This document shows, in pieces, positions 40,715 through 51,263 of a stretch of 64,000 bases of DNA. The stretch lies in assembly GCF_003852715.1 (NCBI RefSeq), contig NZ_RIAV01000002.1:1-64000 (forward strand), given 5' to 3'. A program made the position numbers and the translations under genes. Source of the DNA: Ectobacillus antri. Its GTDB lineage: Bacteria > Bacillota > Bacilli > Bacillales > Bacillaceae_G. The notes below the pieces were generated by a model. The model was given only the letters and a program-made list of their open reading frames with translations. It was not told the DNA's origin and searched no databases. Every line of letters begins with the position of its first letter. The first letter of the stretch is position 1.

Positions 40715-41734
40715 ATGTTGGGATTTGGCGGTTTTACTCGTGACCTTGGAATAGATTTAGGTACTGCAAATACGCTTGTATATGTGAAAGGAAAAGGTGT
40801 TGTAGTGCGTGAGCCATCAGTTGTGGCTATGCAAACAGACACAAAGCAAATTGTGGCGGTTGGTAACGATGCGAAAAAGATGATTGGTCGTACACCAGGA
40901 AATGTAGTGGCACTGCGCCCGATGCGTGATGGTGTTATTGCTGACTATGAAACAACGGCTACCATGATGAAATATTATATTAAGCAAGCACAAAAATCGA
41001 ATGGCTTTTTCTCACGTAAGCCATACGTTATGGTATGTGTACCATCGGGTATTACGGCGGTAGAAAAGCGCGCTGTTATTGATGCAACACGTCAAGCGGG
41101 TGCACGTGATGCATATCCGATTGAAGAGCCGTTTGCAGCTGCAATTGGCGCAAATCTACCTGTATGGGAGCCAACAGGTAGCATGGTTGTAGATATCGGT
41201 GGTGGTACAACAGAAGTTGCTATTATCTCTCTTGGCGGTATCGTAACAAGCCAATCTATTCGTGTGGCTGGAGATGAAATGGACGAGTCCATTATCCAAT
41301 ACATTAAGAAAAACTATAACTTAATGATTGGTGAACGTACAGCCGAAGCATTAAAATTAGAAATTGGATCTGCAGGAAGCCCAGAAGGTATTGAGCCGAT
41401 GGAAATCCGTGGACGTGACTTAATTACAGGTCTGCCAAAAACTGTTTTAATTCAACCAGAAGAAGTGGCAGAGGCACTGCGTGACACGGTAGTTGCAATT
41501 GTGGAGTCTGTGAAGAATACATTAGAAAAAACACCACCTGAGCTAGCAGCGGATATTATGGACCGTGGTATTGTATTAACTGGCGGTGGTGCATTGCTTC
41601 GTAACTTAGATAAGGTAATCAGTGAAGAAACAAATATGCCTGTATTAGTTGCGGAAAATCCTTTGGATTGCGTAGCAATCGGAACAGGAAAAGCGCTTGA
41701 TAACATTGATTTATTCAAAACAAAATTAAGCTGA
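40715..41734 (+). CDS. mreB: MreB, actin-like rod-shape protein
   Basis: A 339-aa actin homologue that guides lateral wall synthesis. The phosphate-1 motif DLGTANT is at residues 14-20, followed by DIGGGTTE and GGGALL. It starts the mreB-mreC-mreD-minC-minD cluster and is highly conserved. Confidence 0.98.
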   Translation: MLGFGGFTRDLGIDLGTANTLVYVKGKGVVVREPSVVAMQTDTKQIVAVGNDAKKMIGRTPGNVVALRPMRDGVIADYETTATMMKYYIKQAQKSNGFFSRKPYVMVCVPSGITAVEKRAVIDATRQAGARDAYPIEEPFAAAIGANLPVWEPTGSMVVDIGGGTTEVAIISLGGIVTSQSIRVAGDEMDESIIQYIKKNYNLMIGERTAEALKLEIGSAGSPEGIEPMEIRGRDLITGLPKTVLIQPEEVAEALRDTVVAIVESVKNTLEKTPPELAADIMDRGIVLTGGGALLRNLDKVISEETNMPVLVAENPLDCVAIGTGKALDNIDLFKTKLS

Positions 41735-41751
41735 TTTAAGAGGGTGTAGGC

Positions 41752-42609
41752 GTGCCGCAGTTTTTCTTCAATAAACGTTTAATTGTATTACTGGTTAGTA
41801 TTATTCTACTTGTAACGTTAATTGGGATTTCTTTAAAGGAACGCCAAAAACTCACTTGGCCGGAGCAGTTTATTAAAGATGCTGTTGGTGTCGTAGAACG
41901 AGTGTTGAATAAGCCCGCACAAGCTGTGGCGGGCTTATTTCAAGATATTGAAGACTTAAAGCGTACATATGAAGAAAATAAAGTACTAAAGGCAAAGCTG
42001 GATAAATATGCCGAACTTTCTTCAAGAGTAGGAGAGTTGACAAAGGAGAATGAAGAATTTCGTGCGATTCTAGGGAAAGCGCAATCTCTTCGTCAATTCG
42101 ATCCGCTTCATGCGACAGTGATCGGACGAAATCCGGATAAGTGGTACGATTTGGTTTCTATTGATAAAGGTGCCCAACAAGGCGTAAAAAAAGATATGGC
42201 AGTGATTACTGATAAAGGTTTGATTGGAAAGGTAAAGAGTGTTTCGCAATTTACAGCTACCGTAGAGCTGCTTAGTTCATTGAATCGAACCAATCGTATT
42301 TCTGCGTTTGTGCAAGAGGATACAACTATTTTTGGTTTGATTGAAGGATATGACAAAAATAAACAAGCACTTATCTTCACCAAAATTCCATCAGATGCGG
42401 TTATTAAAAAAGATCAAATCGTGGTAACATCAGGACTTGGCGGCATTTTTCCAAATGGACTTGTAATTGGAACAGTAATAGATGCAAAACCCGATGAATA
42501 TGGGTTAACCCAAACTGCGTATGTAAAGCCTGCGGCAAATCTCAATGATGTAAATAATGTCATTGTGGCGAGACGTACCATGCTTGCGGCGCAGGAAGAA
42601 TTGCGATAA
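41752..42609 (+). CDS. mreC: MreC, cell-shape protein
   Basis: A 285-aa membrane-anchored protein (segment at residues about 9-26) with a coiled coil (about 65-105) and a periplasm-side beta domain. It links MreB to the wall-synthesis machinery. GTG 41752 follows AAGAGGGTG. Confidence 0.96.
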   Translation: MPQFFFNKRLIVLLVSIILLVTLIGISLKERQKLTWPEQFIKDAVGVVERVLNKPAQAVAGLFQDIEDLKRTYEENKVLKAKLDKYAELSSRVGELTKENEEFRAILGKAQSLRQFDPLHATVIGRNPDKWYDLVSIDKGAQQGVKKDMAVITDKGLIGKVKSVSQFTATVELLSSLNRTNRISAFVQEDTTIFGLIEGYDKNKQALIFTKIPSDAVIKKDQIVVTSGLGGIFPNGLVIGTVIDAKPDEYGLTQTAYVKPAANLNDVNNVIVARRTMLAAQEELR

Positions 42610-42622
42610 AGGGAGGAGTACG

Positions 42623-43141
42623 ATGCAAAAGTTTATTCTTCCTCTCTTTTTGTTGCTGATTTTTATTTTAGAAAGTTTGTTTTCCTCAGTTATACCGACC
42701 GATTTATTTAAAAAAGATACAATCGCCGCGCCGCATTTTTTATTTGCAGTACTGGTGTTTATCACAATTTACTATAACTCCGGAAAAGGGATATATTTTG
42801 CGCTTATCTTCGGATTTCTATTTGATATGGTGTATACAGAATTGATTGGGATATATTTATTTGCGTACCCCATTTTAGTTTATATTGTTTTCAACGCAAT
42901 GCGTATTTTGCAGATAAACGTATTCATTGTGTCAATTCTGGTATTGCTAGGTACAACAGCGCTTGAGTACTATGTGTACGGTTTCTTATCCCTTTTAGGA
43001 AGGGCCCATTTATCATTGGGACTGTTCACCATGCAGCGTTTATTGCCAACATTGTTATTGAATTTAATTTTCCTCATCCTTTTCTGCATTCCGCTACGAA
43101 AATATTTATTAAAACTTCTTGCGGTTACAGAAGAAAAATAA
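42623..43141 (+). CDS. mreD: MreD, cell-shape membrane protein
   Basis: From ATG 42623 (after GGGAGGAG) it is 172 aa with about five or six membrane segments. The in-frame upstream extension to 42557 overlaps mreC and lacks a ribosome site. It works with MreC. Confidence 0.93.
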   Translation: MQKFILPLFLLLIFILESLFSSVIPTDLFKKDTIAAPHFLFAVLVFITIYYNSGKGIYFALIFGFLFDMVYTELIGIYLFAYPILVYIVFNAMRILQINVFIVSILVLLGTTALEYYVYGFLSLLGRAHLSLGLFTMQRLLPTLLLNLIFLILFCIPLRKYLLKLLAVTEEK

Positions 43142-43190
43142 AGAGGATTTTTTGTCTTTATGTCGAATTGAATCGATGGGGTGAGTTTTA

Positions 43191-43865
43191 GTGAAGCAAC
43201 AATACGTAACTATTAAAGGAACAAAAGACGGATTGACGTTGCATTTGGATGATGCTTGTTCATTTGAGGAATTGTTACAAGAAATCGATGAAAAACTTTC
43301 GACAAGTTACTACGATAGCGATGATCGTTCGCTTATTGAAGTTCAAGTTAGGGTGGGGAATCGTTATGTGACAACCAAGCAGGAGGAAATGCTTCGAACT
43401 CTCATCCGTAATAAAAAGAATTTAGTTGTAGATACCATTGAAAGCAATGTGATGACAAAAGAGCAGGCAATCCAATGGAAAAGTGAGACAGAGATTGTAT
43501 CTGTAACAAAAATTATCCGCTCTGGTCAATGCTTGGAGGTAAAGGGAGACTTATTATTGATTGGAGATGTGAATCCCGGTGGTACTGTTATTGCTGGTGG
43601 GAACATTTTCATTATTGGAGCGCTCCGTGGTATTGCCCATGCCGGATCTCGTGGCAATGACGAAGCAATTATTGCAGCTTCGCTTATGAATCCGATGCAA
43701 CTTAAAATTGGTGATATTGTGAATAGGGCGCCTGATGCAAAAGGGGATGGGCATACCATGGAATGTGCTTATATAAATCAAGACAAGCAAATTGTTGTGG
43801 ACCGCATTCAACTTCTCACTCATCTCAGACCTAATTTAACAAGGCTAGAAAGGGGAATTGTATAG
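43191..43865 (+). CDS. minC: MinC, septum-site inhibitor of FtsZ
   Basis: A 224-aa protein with a variable N-terminal domain and a C-terminal beta-helix ([20 protein letters not shown]) that binds MinD. It blocks Z-ring assembly near poles. GTG 43191 follows GGGGTGAG. minD starts two bases after its stop. Confidence 0.96.
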   Translation: MKQQYVTIKGTKDGLTLHLDDACSFEELLQEIDEKLSTSYYDSDDRSLIEVQVRVGNRYVTTKQEEMLRTLIRNKKNLVVDTIESNVMTKEQAIQWKSETEIVSVTKIIRSGQCLEVKGDLLLIGDVNPGGTVIAGGNIFIIGALRGIAHAGSRGNDEAIIAASLMNPMQLKIGDIVNRAPDAKGDGHTMECAYINQDKQIVVDRIQLLTHLRPNLTRLERGIV

Positions 43866-43867
43866 CT

Positions 43868-44665
43868 GTGGGAGAGGCAATTGTTATTACATCTGGAAAA
43901 GGCGGAGTCGGCAAAACAACTACCTCCGCAAATCTTGGGACAGCTCTGGCTTTATCTGAGAAAAAGGTCTGCTTAATAGACACAGACATCGGTCTGCGCA
44001 ACCTGGACGTTGTCATGGGACTAGAGAACCGCATCGTATTCGATTTGGTGGATGTAGTGGAGGGACGCTGTCGCTTGCCGCAGGCACTGATTAAAGACAA
44101 GCGCTTTGAAGAACTATATTTATTACCTGCTGCGCAAACTAGAGATAAATCAGCGGTCACACCGGAACAAATGAAAGCAATTATTCAAGAATTACGACAA
44201 GACTTTGATTATATATTAATTGACTGTCCAGCGGGTATCGAGCAAGGATTTAAAAATGCTGTTGCGGGAGCTGATAAAGCAATTGTAGTGACAACGCCTG
44301 AAGTTTCTTCTATGCGTGATGCAGACCGCATTATTGGTTTATTGGAGCAAGAAGATATCGAACCGCCAAAGCTCATTATTAATCGCGTGCGTAGCCATAT
44401 GTTAAAACAAGAAGAAACATTAAGTGTAGATGATATTGCAAGAACACTTTCTATTGAACTAATCGGTGTTGTAGAAGATGACGATGCGGTAATTAGAGCT
44501 ACAAATACGGGAGAGCCTGTGGCTTTACATCCAAACGGTAAAGCTTCTTTAGCGTATCGCAATATTGCGAGAAGGCTTCTTGGCGAAGAGATTCCTTTAC
44601 AAAACTTAGGAACAGAAAAAGGAAATGTACTTTCAAAAGTAAAAAAATTCTTTGGTTTCCGTTAA
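43868..44665 (+). CDS. minD: MinD, septum-site ATPase
   Basis: A 265-aa deviant Walker ATPase (GKGGVGKTTT at residues about 10-19) that recruits MinC to the membrane. The C-terminal amphipathic membrane-targeting helix (LSKVKKFFGF) is present. GTG start; AAAGGGG lies upstream. Confidence 0.97.
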   Translation: MGEAIVITSGKGGVGKTTTSANLGTALALSEKKVCLIDTDIGLRNLDVVMGLENRIVFDLVDVVEGRCRLPQALIKDKRFEELYLLPAAQTRDKSAVTPEQMKAIIQELRQDFDYILIDCPAGIEQGFKNAVAGADKAIVVTTPEVSSMRDADRIIGLLEQEDIEPPKLIINRVRSHMLKQEETLSVDDIARTLSIELIGVVEDDDAVIRATNTGEPVALHPNGKASLAYRNIARRLLGEEIPLQNLGTEKGNVLSKVKKFFGFR

Positions 44666-44696
44666 GCACTTCATCATTTGATGAAGTGCTTTTTGT
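44664..44696 (+). terminator. terminator of mre-min cluster
   Basis: AGCACTTCATC and GATGAAGTGCT form a stem over TTT-A bases, followed by a T run. Confidence 0.9.
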
Positions 44697-44863
44697 ATAA
44701 CGAAATCCCTAAGCTTATGAAGAACATAGGCTTGCGCTTTTCTGGTCTATCTCCATAGGACAACTCATACATATTAGAGTACAAGTTGCGTGTTGGCATC
44801 GTGGTAAGCGTGTATGAGAGTACGGATAAGTATGCGTACAGACGAAAGAGAGGAGAAGGTGTC

Positions 44864-45616
44864 TTGAAAAAACGGCGTGTGGATGAAATTCGTAAGCGTA
44901 TTGCCAAACGTAAGGCAGCGCAGCAAAAGCAGACATATGAAAAAGATGCAGATGTGTTCTTGCTACCAGATGAAGAGTATACAGCACCTGTTATTTTTGA
45001 AGAGGAAGAACGCACAGTACACCCGTTGTTCCGAAAAGAAGTATTCTTATTGAAAACACTTTGCGCTGCCTGTTTGGTTCTTCTTCTTGCGGTTGCTTTT
45101 AAAAAGCCCTCCGCTGCACTTGAGCCTGTGCGTTCCGCAGCGCAAACAGTTATGCAACAGGAGTTTCAGTTTGCGACCGTTACCAATTGGTATGAAAAGC
45201 AATTTGGTAAGCCATTAACACTGCTTCCATCTTCTCAAAAAGTAGATAAAGTCAAAAATACGTATGCAGTTCCGGCATCAGGAAAAGTATTGCAAAATTT
45301 TAAAACAAATGGGCAAGGTGTACTGTTTCAAACAAATGTAAATGCAACTGTGGATGCAGTGAATGAGGGAGTTGCTATTTTTGTAGGGACAAAGCAGGAC
45401 TTAGGGAATACAGTTATCATTCAACATACGGATGGTACGGAATCCTGGTACGGTAATTTAGCGGAGGTTTCTGTAACCTTATACGGCTATGTCAAGAAAG
45501 AGCAAAAAATTGGCGTGGTGCAAAATAGTGCGGACGGTAAAAATGGACAATTTTATTTTGCGTTTAAAAAAGGTAATGTGTTTGTAGATCCAATTGAGGT
45601 GATTTCATTTGAATAG
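44864..45616 (+). CDS. spoIVFA: SpoIVFA, regulator of the pro-sigma-K protease
   Basis: From TTG 44864 (AGGAGAAGG lies just before) it is 250 aa. A basic cytoplasmic N-terminus is followed by one membrane segment at about 61-79 and a C-terminal LytM/M23-like domain at about 150-245. It holds SpoIVFB inactive with BofA until the SpoIVB signal arrives. The frame extends upstream to 44786 without a ribosome site. It overlaps spoIVFB by 8 bases. Confidence 0.92.
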   Translation: MKKRRVDEIRKRIAKRKAAQQKQTYEKDADVFLLPDEEYTAPVIFEEEERTVHPLFRKEVFLLKTLCAACLVLLLAVAFKKPSAALEPVRSAAQTVMQQEFQFATVTNWYEKQFGKPLTLLPSSQKVDKVKNTYAVPASGKVLQNFKTNGQGVLFQTNVNATVDAVNEGVAIFVGTKQDLGNTVIIQHTDGTESWYGNLAEVSVTLYGYVKKEQKIGVVQNSADGKNGQFYFAFKKGNVFVDPIEVISFE

Positions 45617-46466
45617 ATACATGGATGTGTTCACAAAACTATCCATTCACCCTCTGTTCTGGGTGCTTATTGCTGTTGGAGTCATAACTGCACACTTTAG
45701 AGAAATCTTAATTCTGTTTAGCATCGTTTTTATTCATGAGCTAGGTCATGCGTTTGCAGCCGCTCATTACCGGTGGCGTATTAAACAAATTCAATTGTTG
45801 CCGTTTGGCGGTGTCGCAGAACTTGAAGAGCATGGAAATAAGTCGCTAAAAGAAGAGTTGGTAGTCATAGCTGCCGGTCCCATACAACACGTGTGGATGA
45901 TGGGAGCGGCTTATGCTTTATATGAGATGGGGATGCTATCTTCTTATTTATATACAACCTTTTTTTGGAGCAATATCAGTTTGTTGGTATTTAATCTATT
46001 GCCAATTTGGCCGCTTGATGGAGGTAAGATTATGTTCAATGTTTTCTCCACCAAATGGCCGTTCCTTGAAGCGCACCGTCGCATGTTGTTGGCATCCAGT
46101 GCTTTCTTTTTTCTGATTGCGCTTGGTAGCTTAGTTCTCAATACACTGAACCTTACCATGTGGATAATGCTATGTTTTCTCGCTACTTCAATTTATCTCG
46201 AGTGGAAACAACGGAAATATGCGTTTATGCGTTTTTTACTGGATCGCTACTATGGAGGTAAGCGTGCCATTGAGAAGATCAATGTAATTACCGTCAATGA
46301 AACGATGCCCTTATATACGATTTTTGAACAGTTTCGTCGTGGCTATAAGCACTCAGTGGTAATCAAAGGGCGGCGGGAACAGTTTACACTTGATGAAAAT
46401 GAATTATTATATGCGTATTTTACTGAAAAACGGATTACCTCTTCCATTGGAGAGTTAATTGGCTAG
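45609..46466 (+). CDS. spoIVFB: SpoIVFB, intramembrane metalloprotease for pro-sigma-K
   Basis: A 285-aa site-2-type protease. The zinc motif HELGH gives His43, Glu44 and His47, and Asp137 lies in PIWPLDGG, the same numbering as in B. subtilis. About six membrane segments and a C-terminal CBS domain follow. TTG 45609 is placed 6 bases after GAGGTGAT. It releases sigma-K, which in turn drives gerE at the other end of this window. Confidence 0.95.
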   Translation: MNRYMDVFTKLSIHPLFWVLIAVGVITAHFREILILFSIVFIHELGHAFAAAHYRWRIKQIQLLPFGGVAELEEHGNKSLKEELVVIAAGPIQHVWMMGAAYALYEMGMLSSYLYTTFFWSNISLLVFNLLPIWPLDGGKIMFNVFSTKWPFLEAHRRMLLASSAFFFLIALGSLVLNTLNLTMWIMLCFLATSIYLEWKQRKYAFMRFLLDRYYGGKRAIEKINVITVNETMPLYTIFEQFRRGYKHSVVIKGRREQFTLDENELLYAYFTEKRITSSIGELIG

Positions 46467-46531
46467 TGTTGACATCGGCACTAGCCTTTTTGTATCTTAA
46501 GTACACCGAGATAAAAGTGAGGCTATCAGAT

Positions 46532-47920
46532 TTGAGAACATTATACGTAAATGCAGTAGGAACAGAGAAGCGTGTTGCTGTTGTAGAAAATAACCGTGTT
46601 GTAGAAGTATTTATGGAGCGGCCAGGAGAAGAAAATCCTGTCGGTAATATATACATAGGAAGAGTGACGAAAGTGCTGCCTGGAATGGATGCTGCTTTTG
46701 TTGATGTAGGATTAGACAAGCAGGGATATTTACACAAAAGCGCTATTCCTGGGGGAGAAGAAAAACAGATTCATGAGCTCGTTCATCAAGGACAAGCTGT
46801 AGTCATTCAAGTTGTAAAGGAGGCTATCGACACAAAAGGCCCGAAACTAACAGCTAAAATCGAAATATCAGGTGTATATACTGTGTATTTGCCGCATGAA
46901 AATATGTCTGCGGTGTCCCGCAATATTCAAGAACAAGAGCGCAAACTGGCGCTGCGAGAATTAGGTAATGGAATGAGCGGTGGTTTTATTTTTCGTTCCG
47001 CCTGTGAAAATGCGGATTTATCAATTATTGAGAAAGAGATGAAGCAACTGCAAGCGTTATACAAAGCCATATGTGCAACAAACGGATCTCCACCTATGTT
47101 ATTGCATCAAGCTAAGTCTTTTTTAGACAGAATTCTTCATGAAATTCCGCTTCATACCATTTCTCATATCGTAACGGACCATATCGAGATGCAGCAATTG
47201 ATTCAGACTAAAACAAAAAGCGATATAACAACTCTTTATCGCGGCAAGGAATCATTGTTTTCTGCTTATCATATTGAGAGTGAAATCGAAAAAGCATTAA
47301 AAAAGATTGTTTGGCTGGATAATGGTGCATATATACTCATTGAGCAAACCGAAACAATGACAGTCATTGATGTAAACACGGGAAAATTCATTGGAAAAGG
47401 CAGGCAAGAAGATACGAATTTACAGACAAATATATACGCAGCAAAAGAGATTGCAAGGCAACTTCGCCTGCGTGATATCGGCGGTATGATTGCTGTGGAT
47501 TTTATTAATATGAAAGAGAAGCATCATCAAGAACAGGTAAAACAGGTACTTAGGGATGAACTTTTGAAAGATGGTGCAATTACAAAAGTATTCTCTTTTA
47601 CAGCGCTTGGTATACTAGAGATGACGAGAAGAAGAAAGCGAAAATCGTTACGTGATTATTTGCTTGCAACTTGTGATTGTTGTAAAGAAGGGTTTGTCAT
47701 GTCTGCGCAAACAGCTGCATATAAGCTAGAACGAGAGTTGTTACAATATCGTGGCAGCGATTATGAGGCAGCGTTAGTAGAGGCAAATACTCATATACAA
47801 GAAGTGTTTCAAACACTTCAGAGCGTACTAGATGTACATTTTACGACTCGTATGACACATGGTTTTACCATTCGTCATCTCGGGACAAAAGAAGAGGTTT
47901 TACGACTGAAAAACCAATAA
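46532..47920 (+). CDS. rng: ribonuclease G/E family endoribonuclease
   Basis: From TTG 46532 (AGTGAGG upstream) it is 462 aa. An S1 domain covers about residues 36-125, an RNase H-like region follows, then the DNase I-like catalytic part with VIDVNTGKF and IAVDFINM, whose aspartates bind metal. The zinc-link cysteines are in CDCC. It processes RNA 5' ends. B. subtilis lacks this gene, while many other bacilli carry it here between spoIVFB and rplU. Confidence 0.92.
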   Translation: MRTLYVNAVGTEKRVAVVENNRVVEVFMERPGEENPVGNIYIGRVTKVLPGMDAAFVDVGLDKQGYLHKSAIPGGEEKQIHELVHQGQAVVIQVVKEAIDTKGPKLTAKIEISGVYTVYLPHENMSAVSRNIQEQERKLALRELGNGMSGGFIFRSACENADLSIIEKEMKQLQALYKAICATNGSPPMLLHQAKSFLDRILHEIPLHTISHIVTDHIEMQQLIQTKTKSDITTLYRGKESLFSAYHIESEIEKALKKIVWLDNGAYILIEQTETMTVIDVNTGKFIGKGRQEDTNLQTNIYAAKEIARQLRLRDIGGMIAVDFINMKEKHHQEQVKQVLRDELLKDGAITKVFSFTALGILEMTRRRKRKSLRDYLLATCDCCKEGFVMSAQTAAYKLERELLQYRGSDYEAALVEANTHIQEVFQTLQSVLDVHFTTRMTHGFTIRHLGTKEEVLRLKNQ

Positions 47921-47926
47921 CCGTTA

Positions 47927-47955
47927 TTGACATTGCGGTTTGTTCATGATAACAT
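47927..47955 (+). promoter_or_regulatory. sigma-A promoter of rplU operon
   Basis: A perfect TTGACA at 47927-47932, 17-base spacer and TAACAT at 47950-47955. Confidence 0.8.
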
Positions 47956-47961
47956 CTTTTT

Positions 47962-48075
47962 GTTATGGTTTATAGCACCTAATTGGCTATACGCTGCAAC
48001 CGCACATAACAGGTTTTAAATGACATAGCTCTGCCTGTCTATGGCGTGTCTTATAAATTATGAGGAGGTGCAATT
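47962..48075 (+). ncRNA. ribosomal protein L21 leader
   Basis: The roughly 115-base 5' leader of rplU corresponds in position to the Bacillus L21 leader, thought to mediate autoregulation. I recognise it by place and general look (short stems, then GAGGAGGTG); I cannot run a covariance search. Confidence 0.5.
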
Positions 48076-48384
48076 ATGTACGCAATTATCGAAACTGGTG
48101 GTAAACAAATCAAGGTTGAAGCAGGTCAAGTAATCTATGTAGAAAAGCTTGATGCACAAGCTGGTGACACAGTTACTTTCGACAAAGTTCTTTTTGTAGG
48201 CGGCGAAGATGTTAAAGTTGGTAGCCCGCTTGTAGCAGGTGCAACTGTTACTGCGAAAGTTGAAAAACAAGGTCGCGCTAAAAAGATCATTGTTTTCAAA
48301 TACAAAGCTAAAAAGAACAACCGTCGTAAGCAAGGTCATCGTCAGCCATACACAAAGCTTGTAGTTGAAGCAATCAACGCGTAA
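48076..48384 (+). CDS. rplU: 50S ribosomal protein L21
   Basis: A 102-aa ribosomal protein with the typical [15 protein letters not shown] start and the [16 protein letters not shown] tail. GAGGAGGTG precedes the ATG. First gene of rplU-prp-rpmA. Confidence 0.98.
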   Translation: MYAIIETGGKQIKVEAGQVIYVEKLDAQAGDTVTFDKVLFVGGEDVKVGSPLVAGATVTAKVEKQGRAKKIIVFKYKAKKNNRRKQGHRQPYTKLVVEAINA

Positions 48385-48391
48385 GGTTGAA

Positions 48392-48730
48392 ATGATTAAA
48401 GTTACGATACATCGCACATCATTAGGCATTCAATCGTTTGAAATGACGGGACATGCCAACTTTGCAGAGCATGGTAAAGACTTGGTCTGTGCCGGCGTAT
48501 CAGCAGTTGTGTTCGGTTCCATCAATTCGATTGAAGCACTTTGTCATGTGCAGGCGAACATCAACCTTGGAAAAAACGGTGGTTTTTTAACGTATAGATT
48601 GCCTGAATTGGATAATGAAACGTTTCAAAAAACGCAGTTGCTTCTTGAAGGTATGCTAGTTTCGCTACGAACAATCGAAATGGACTATGGTAAGTACATT
48701 CGCATAAAAGAAATCATGCAGGAGGTGTAA
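48392..48730 (+). CDS. prp: Prp, cysteine protease that trims L27
   Basis: From ATG 48392 it is 112 aa (B. subtilis YsxB). In Staphylococcus aureus, Prp removes the N-terminal extension of L27. The catalytic pair appears as His21 (TGHANFAEHG) and Cys33 (DLVCAGVSA), close to the known His22/Cys34. It lies between rplU and rpmA, 3 bases before its substrate gene. Confidence 0.93.
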   Translation: MIKVTIHRTSLGIQSFEMTGHANFAEHGKDLVCAGVSAVVFGSINSIEALCHVQANINLGKNGGFLTYRLPELDNETFQKTQLLLEGMLVSLRTIEMDYGKYIRIKEIMQEV

Positions 48731-49024
<294 letters not shown>

Positions 49025-49037
49025 TGAAACTCACGGA

Positions 49038-49072
49038 AAGCTCTAACCTGAGTGCAGGTTAGAGCTTTTCTA
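49038..49072 (+). terminator. terminator of rplU-prp-rpmA
   Basis: AAGCTCTAACCTG pairs with CAGGTTAGAGCTT, followed by TTCTAT. Confidence 0.85.
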
Positions 49073-49090
49073 TATTAAAGGGGTATTCAG

Positions 49091-49624
49091 ATGAAAACAC
49101 AATGGACGGTTGTTGACGCTTTGCGGCATTCACGTCATGATTGGCTGAATCGTCTGCAATTGATTAAAGCTCACCTTTCTCTTGGAAACGAAGCACGAGT
49201 ACAAGAGCTCATTCATGAATTTGTAGGGGAAGCACAACAAGAGTCACGTCTTATGAATGTAAAAATGCCTCTATTCACAGAATTATTATTAACATATACA
49301 TGGAGTCATCCACCTTGCAACTTAGAATATGAAGTGCTGGGTGATGTACATACACTAACGAAGTATGATGAAGTAATGTATACATGGACACTACATTTTT
49401 TTAGCATGCTTCATCAAGTAGTTGATGTGCATGCAGAGAATCACTTATGTATTACAATTGAGCAGGATGACCGGTTTGCTCGTTTCTTTTTTGATTTTCG
49501 TGGCAAACTAGAAAATATAGATGAAATAAAAAACTGGGTTATACACAGAAGTAATAATATTGTTTCTTCTCATATTGCACCAGAAGAGATATCAATTGAA
49601 ATACAACTAACCAAAGAGGGGTGA
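49091..49624 (+). CDS. spo0B: Spo0B, sporulation phosphotransferase
   Basis: A 177-aa phosphorelay protein passing phosphate from Spo0F to Spo0A. The helical hairpin carries the phospho-acceptor His16 in [12 protein letters not shown]; it is a little shorter at the N-terminus than B. subtilis Spo0B (His30). The C-terminal part resembles a degenerate kinase ATPase domain. It lies 4 bases before obg. Confidence 0.93.
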   Translation: MKTQWTVVDALRHSRHDWLNRLQLIKAHLSLGNEARVQELIHEFVGEAQQESRLMNVKMPLFTELLLTYTWSHPPCNLEYEVLGDVHTLTKYDEVMYTWTLHFFSMLHQVVDVHAENHLCITIEQDDRFARFFFDFRGKLENIDEIKNWVIHRSNNIVSSHIAPEEISIEIQLTKEG

Positions 49625-49628
49625 AATA

Positions 49629-50912
49629 ATGTTCGTAGATCAGGTCAAGGTATACGTCAAAGGCGGAGACGGCGGAAACGGAATGGTTGCCTTTCGTCGT
49701 GAAAAATATGTGCCAAACGGCGGTCCGGCAGGCGGAGATGGTGGAAAAGGTGCCAATGTTATTTTTGTAGTAGATGAAGGCTTGCGCACATTGATGGATT
49801 TCCGTTATCAACGTCATTTTAAAGCGCCGCGCGGAGAGCACGGTATGAGTAAAGGACAGCATGGTAAAAATGCGGAAGATATGATTGTTAAGGTTCCACC
49901 AGGAACGGTGGTAACTGATGCAGCTACTGGCCAAGTGATTGCTGATTTGGTAACACATGGTCAAGAAGCCATTATCGCACGTGGTGGTCGCGGTGGTCGT
50001 GGTAATAGCCGTTTTGTGTCACCATCAAATCCAGCCCCAGAGCTTGCTGAAAATGGAGAGCCAGGGCAAGAGCGCGATGTCATTCTAGAGTTAAAGGTGC
50101 TTGCCGATGTTGGCTTGGTAGGTTTCCCAAGTGTAGGTAAGTCTACTTTGCTATCAGTTGTTTCAGCTGCTCGTCCCAAAATCGCAGCATATCATTTTAC
50201 AACAATTGTTCCTAATCTTGGTATGGTAGAAACAGAAGACGGTAGAGGCTTTGTTATGGCTGACTTACCAGGATTAATTGAAGGTGCGCATGAAGGTGTG
50301 GGGCTTGGCCATCAATTCCTTCGTCATATTGAGCGTACACGCGTAATTGTTCATGTGATTGATATGTCCGGTATGGAGGGACGTGACCCGTACGAAGATT
50401 ACATTACTATTAATAATGAGTTAAAAGAATATAATCTCCGTTTAACAGAGCGCCCACAAATTGTGGTAGCGAACAAAATGGATATTCCAGAGGCAGAGGA
50501 GAATTTGGAAATTTTTAAGTCCAAAGTAGGACCAGATGTAAAAGTCTTTCCAATTTCTGCAGTTACCAGACAAGGCCTACGTGACCTGTTGTTTACAGTA
50601 GCTGATTTGTTAGAGACCACACCTGAATTCCCGCTTCATGAAGTGGAAGAAGGTTCTGCGCGCGTTATGTACAAATTTGAAAAAGATGAGCGTAACTTCT
50701 TTATTTCTCGTGAAAGTGATGGCTCCTTCGTTGTATCCGGCGGCGAGATTGAAAAGCTATTTAAGATGACAGATTTCAGCCGTGAGGAATCTGTACGTCG
50801 TTTTGCGCGTCAAATGCGCGGTATGGGTATCGATGAAGCACTTCGTGAACGCGGTGCGAAAGATGGCGATATTGTTAAAATTATGGAATATGAATTTGAA
50901 TTTATTGATTAA
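49629..50912 (+). CDS. obg: Obg GTPase
   Basis: A 427-aa essential GTPase involved in ribosome assembly and needed for sporulation onset. The glycine-rich Obg fold covers residues 1-158, the G domain about 159-330 (G1 GFPSVGKST), then the OCT domain. It is in one operon with spo0B. Confidence 0.98.
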   Translation: MFVDQVKVYVKGGDGGNGMVAFRREKYVPNGGPAGGDGGKGANVIFVVDEGLRTLMDFRYQRHFKAPRGEHGMSKGQHGKNAEDMIVKVPPGTVVTDAATGQVIADLVTHGQEAIIARGGRGGRGNSRFVSPSNPAPELAENGEPGQERDVILELKVLADVGLVGFPSVGKSTLLSVVSAARPKIAAYHFTTIVPNLGMVETEDGRGFVMADLPGLIEGAHEGVGLGHQFLRHIERTRVIVHVIDMSGMEGRDPYEDYITINNELKEYNLRLTERPQIVVANKMDIPEAEENLEIFKSKVGPDVKVFPISAVTRQGLRDLLFTVADLLETTPEFPLHEVEEGSARVMYKFEKDERNFFISRESDGSFVVSGGEIEKLFKMTDFSREESVRRFARQMRGMGIDEALRERGAKDGDIVKIMEYEFEFID

Positions 50913-50940
50913 GCTGCCAAATTTGGCAGCTTTTTTGTAT
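50910..50940 (+). terminator. terminator of spo0B-obg
   Basis: AAGCTGCCAAATTTGGCAGCTT is a near-perfect palindrome (halves AAGCTGCCAAA and TTTGGCAGCTT) ending in T. Confidence 0.9.
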
Positions 50941-50979
50941 GTTGTGCACAATAAAACCTTTGGTTGCTTAAATTTCCAT

Positions 50980-51125
50980 TATAATAGAATAAGGAATAGA
51001 GAATATAACGATATTTTAACGTAATTCCGAAAGAAGTCTCCCACTTCAAGAGAATCTAAGTGGTGAGTAGGTTACGTTGTTCTCGGATATTGAGAGAGAT
51101 CACCTGCAATATCATCCTTTTTATA
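50980..51125 (+). ncRNA. unassigned structured RNA, small RNA or pheA leader
   Basis: A TATAAT at 50980-50985 is followed by a hairpin CCACTT...AAGTGG (51041-51063) and a perfect 7-bp hairpin GATATTG...CAATATC (51086-51113) ending in CCTTTTT, like an intrinsic terminator. There is no T-box sequence. The gap to pheA is 350 bases. It may be a short RNA with its own promoter and terminator, or an attenuator. I cannot name a family. Confidence 0.35.
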
Positions 51126-51263
51126 CGTATAGGAATAATAGGGAAAGAAATAAAGAGATGCGATTTGGTAAATGTTCGTTCTTTTTGTTTGAATATTCTA
51201 AAATATATAGCGAAAACGTATGTGACATGTTATAAATAAAAGATATATAAAAGAGGTGAGGAT

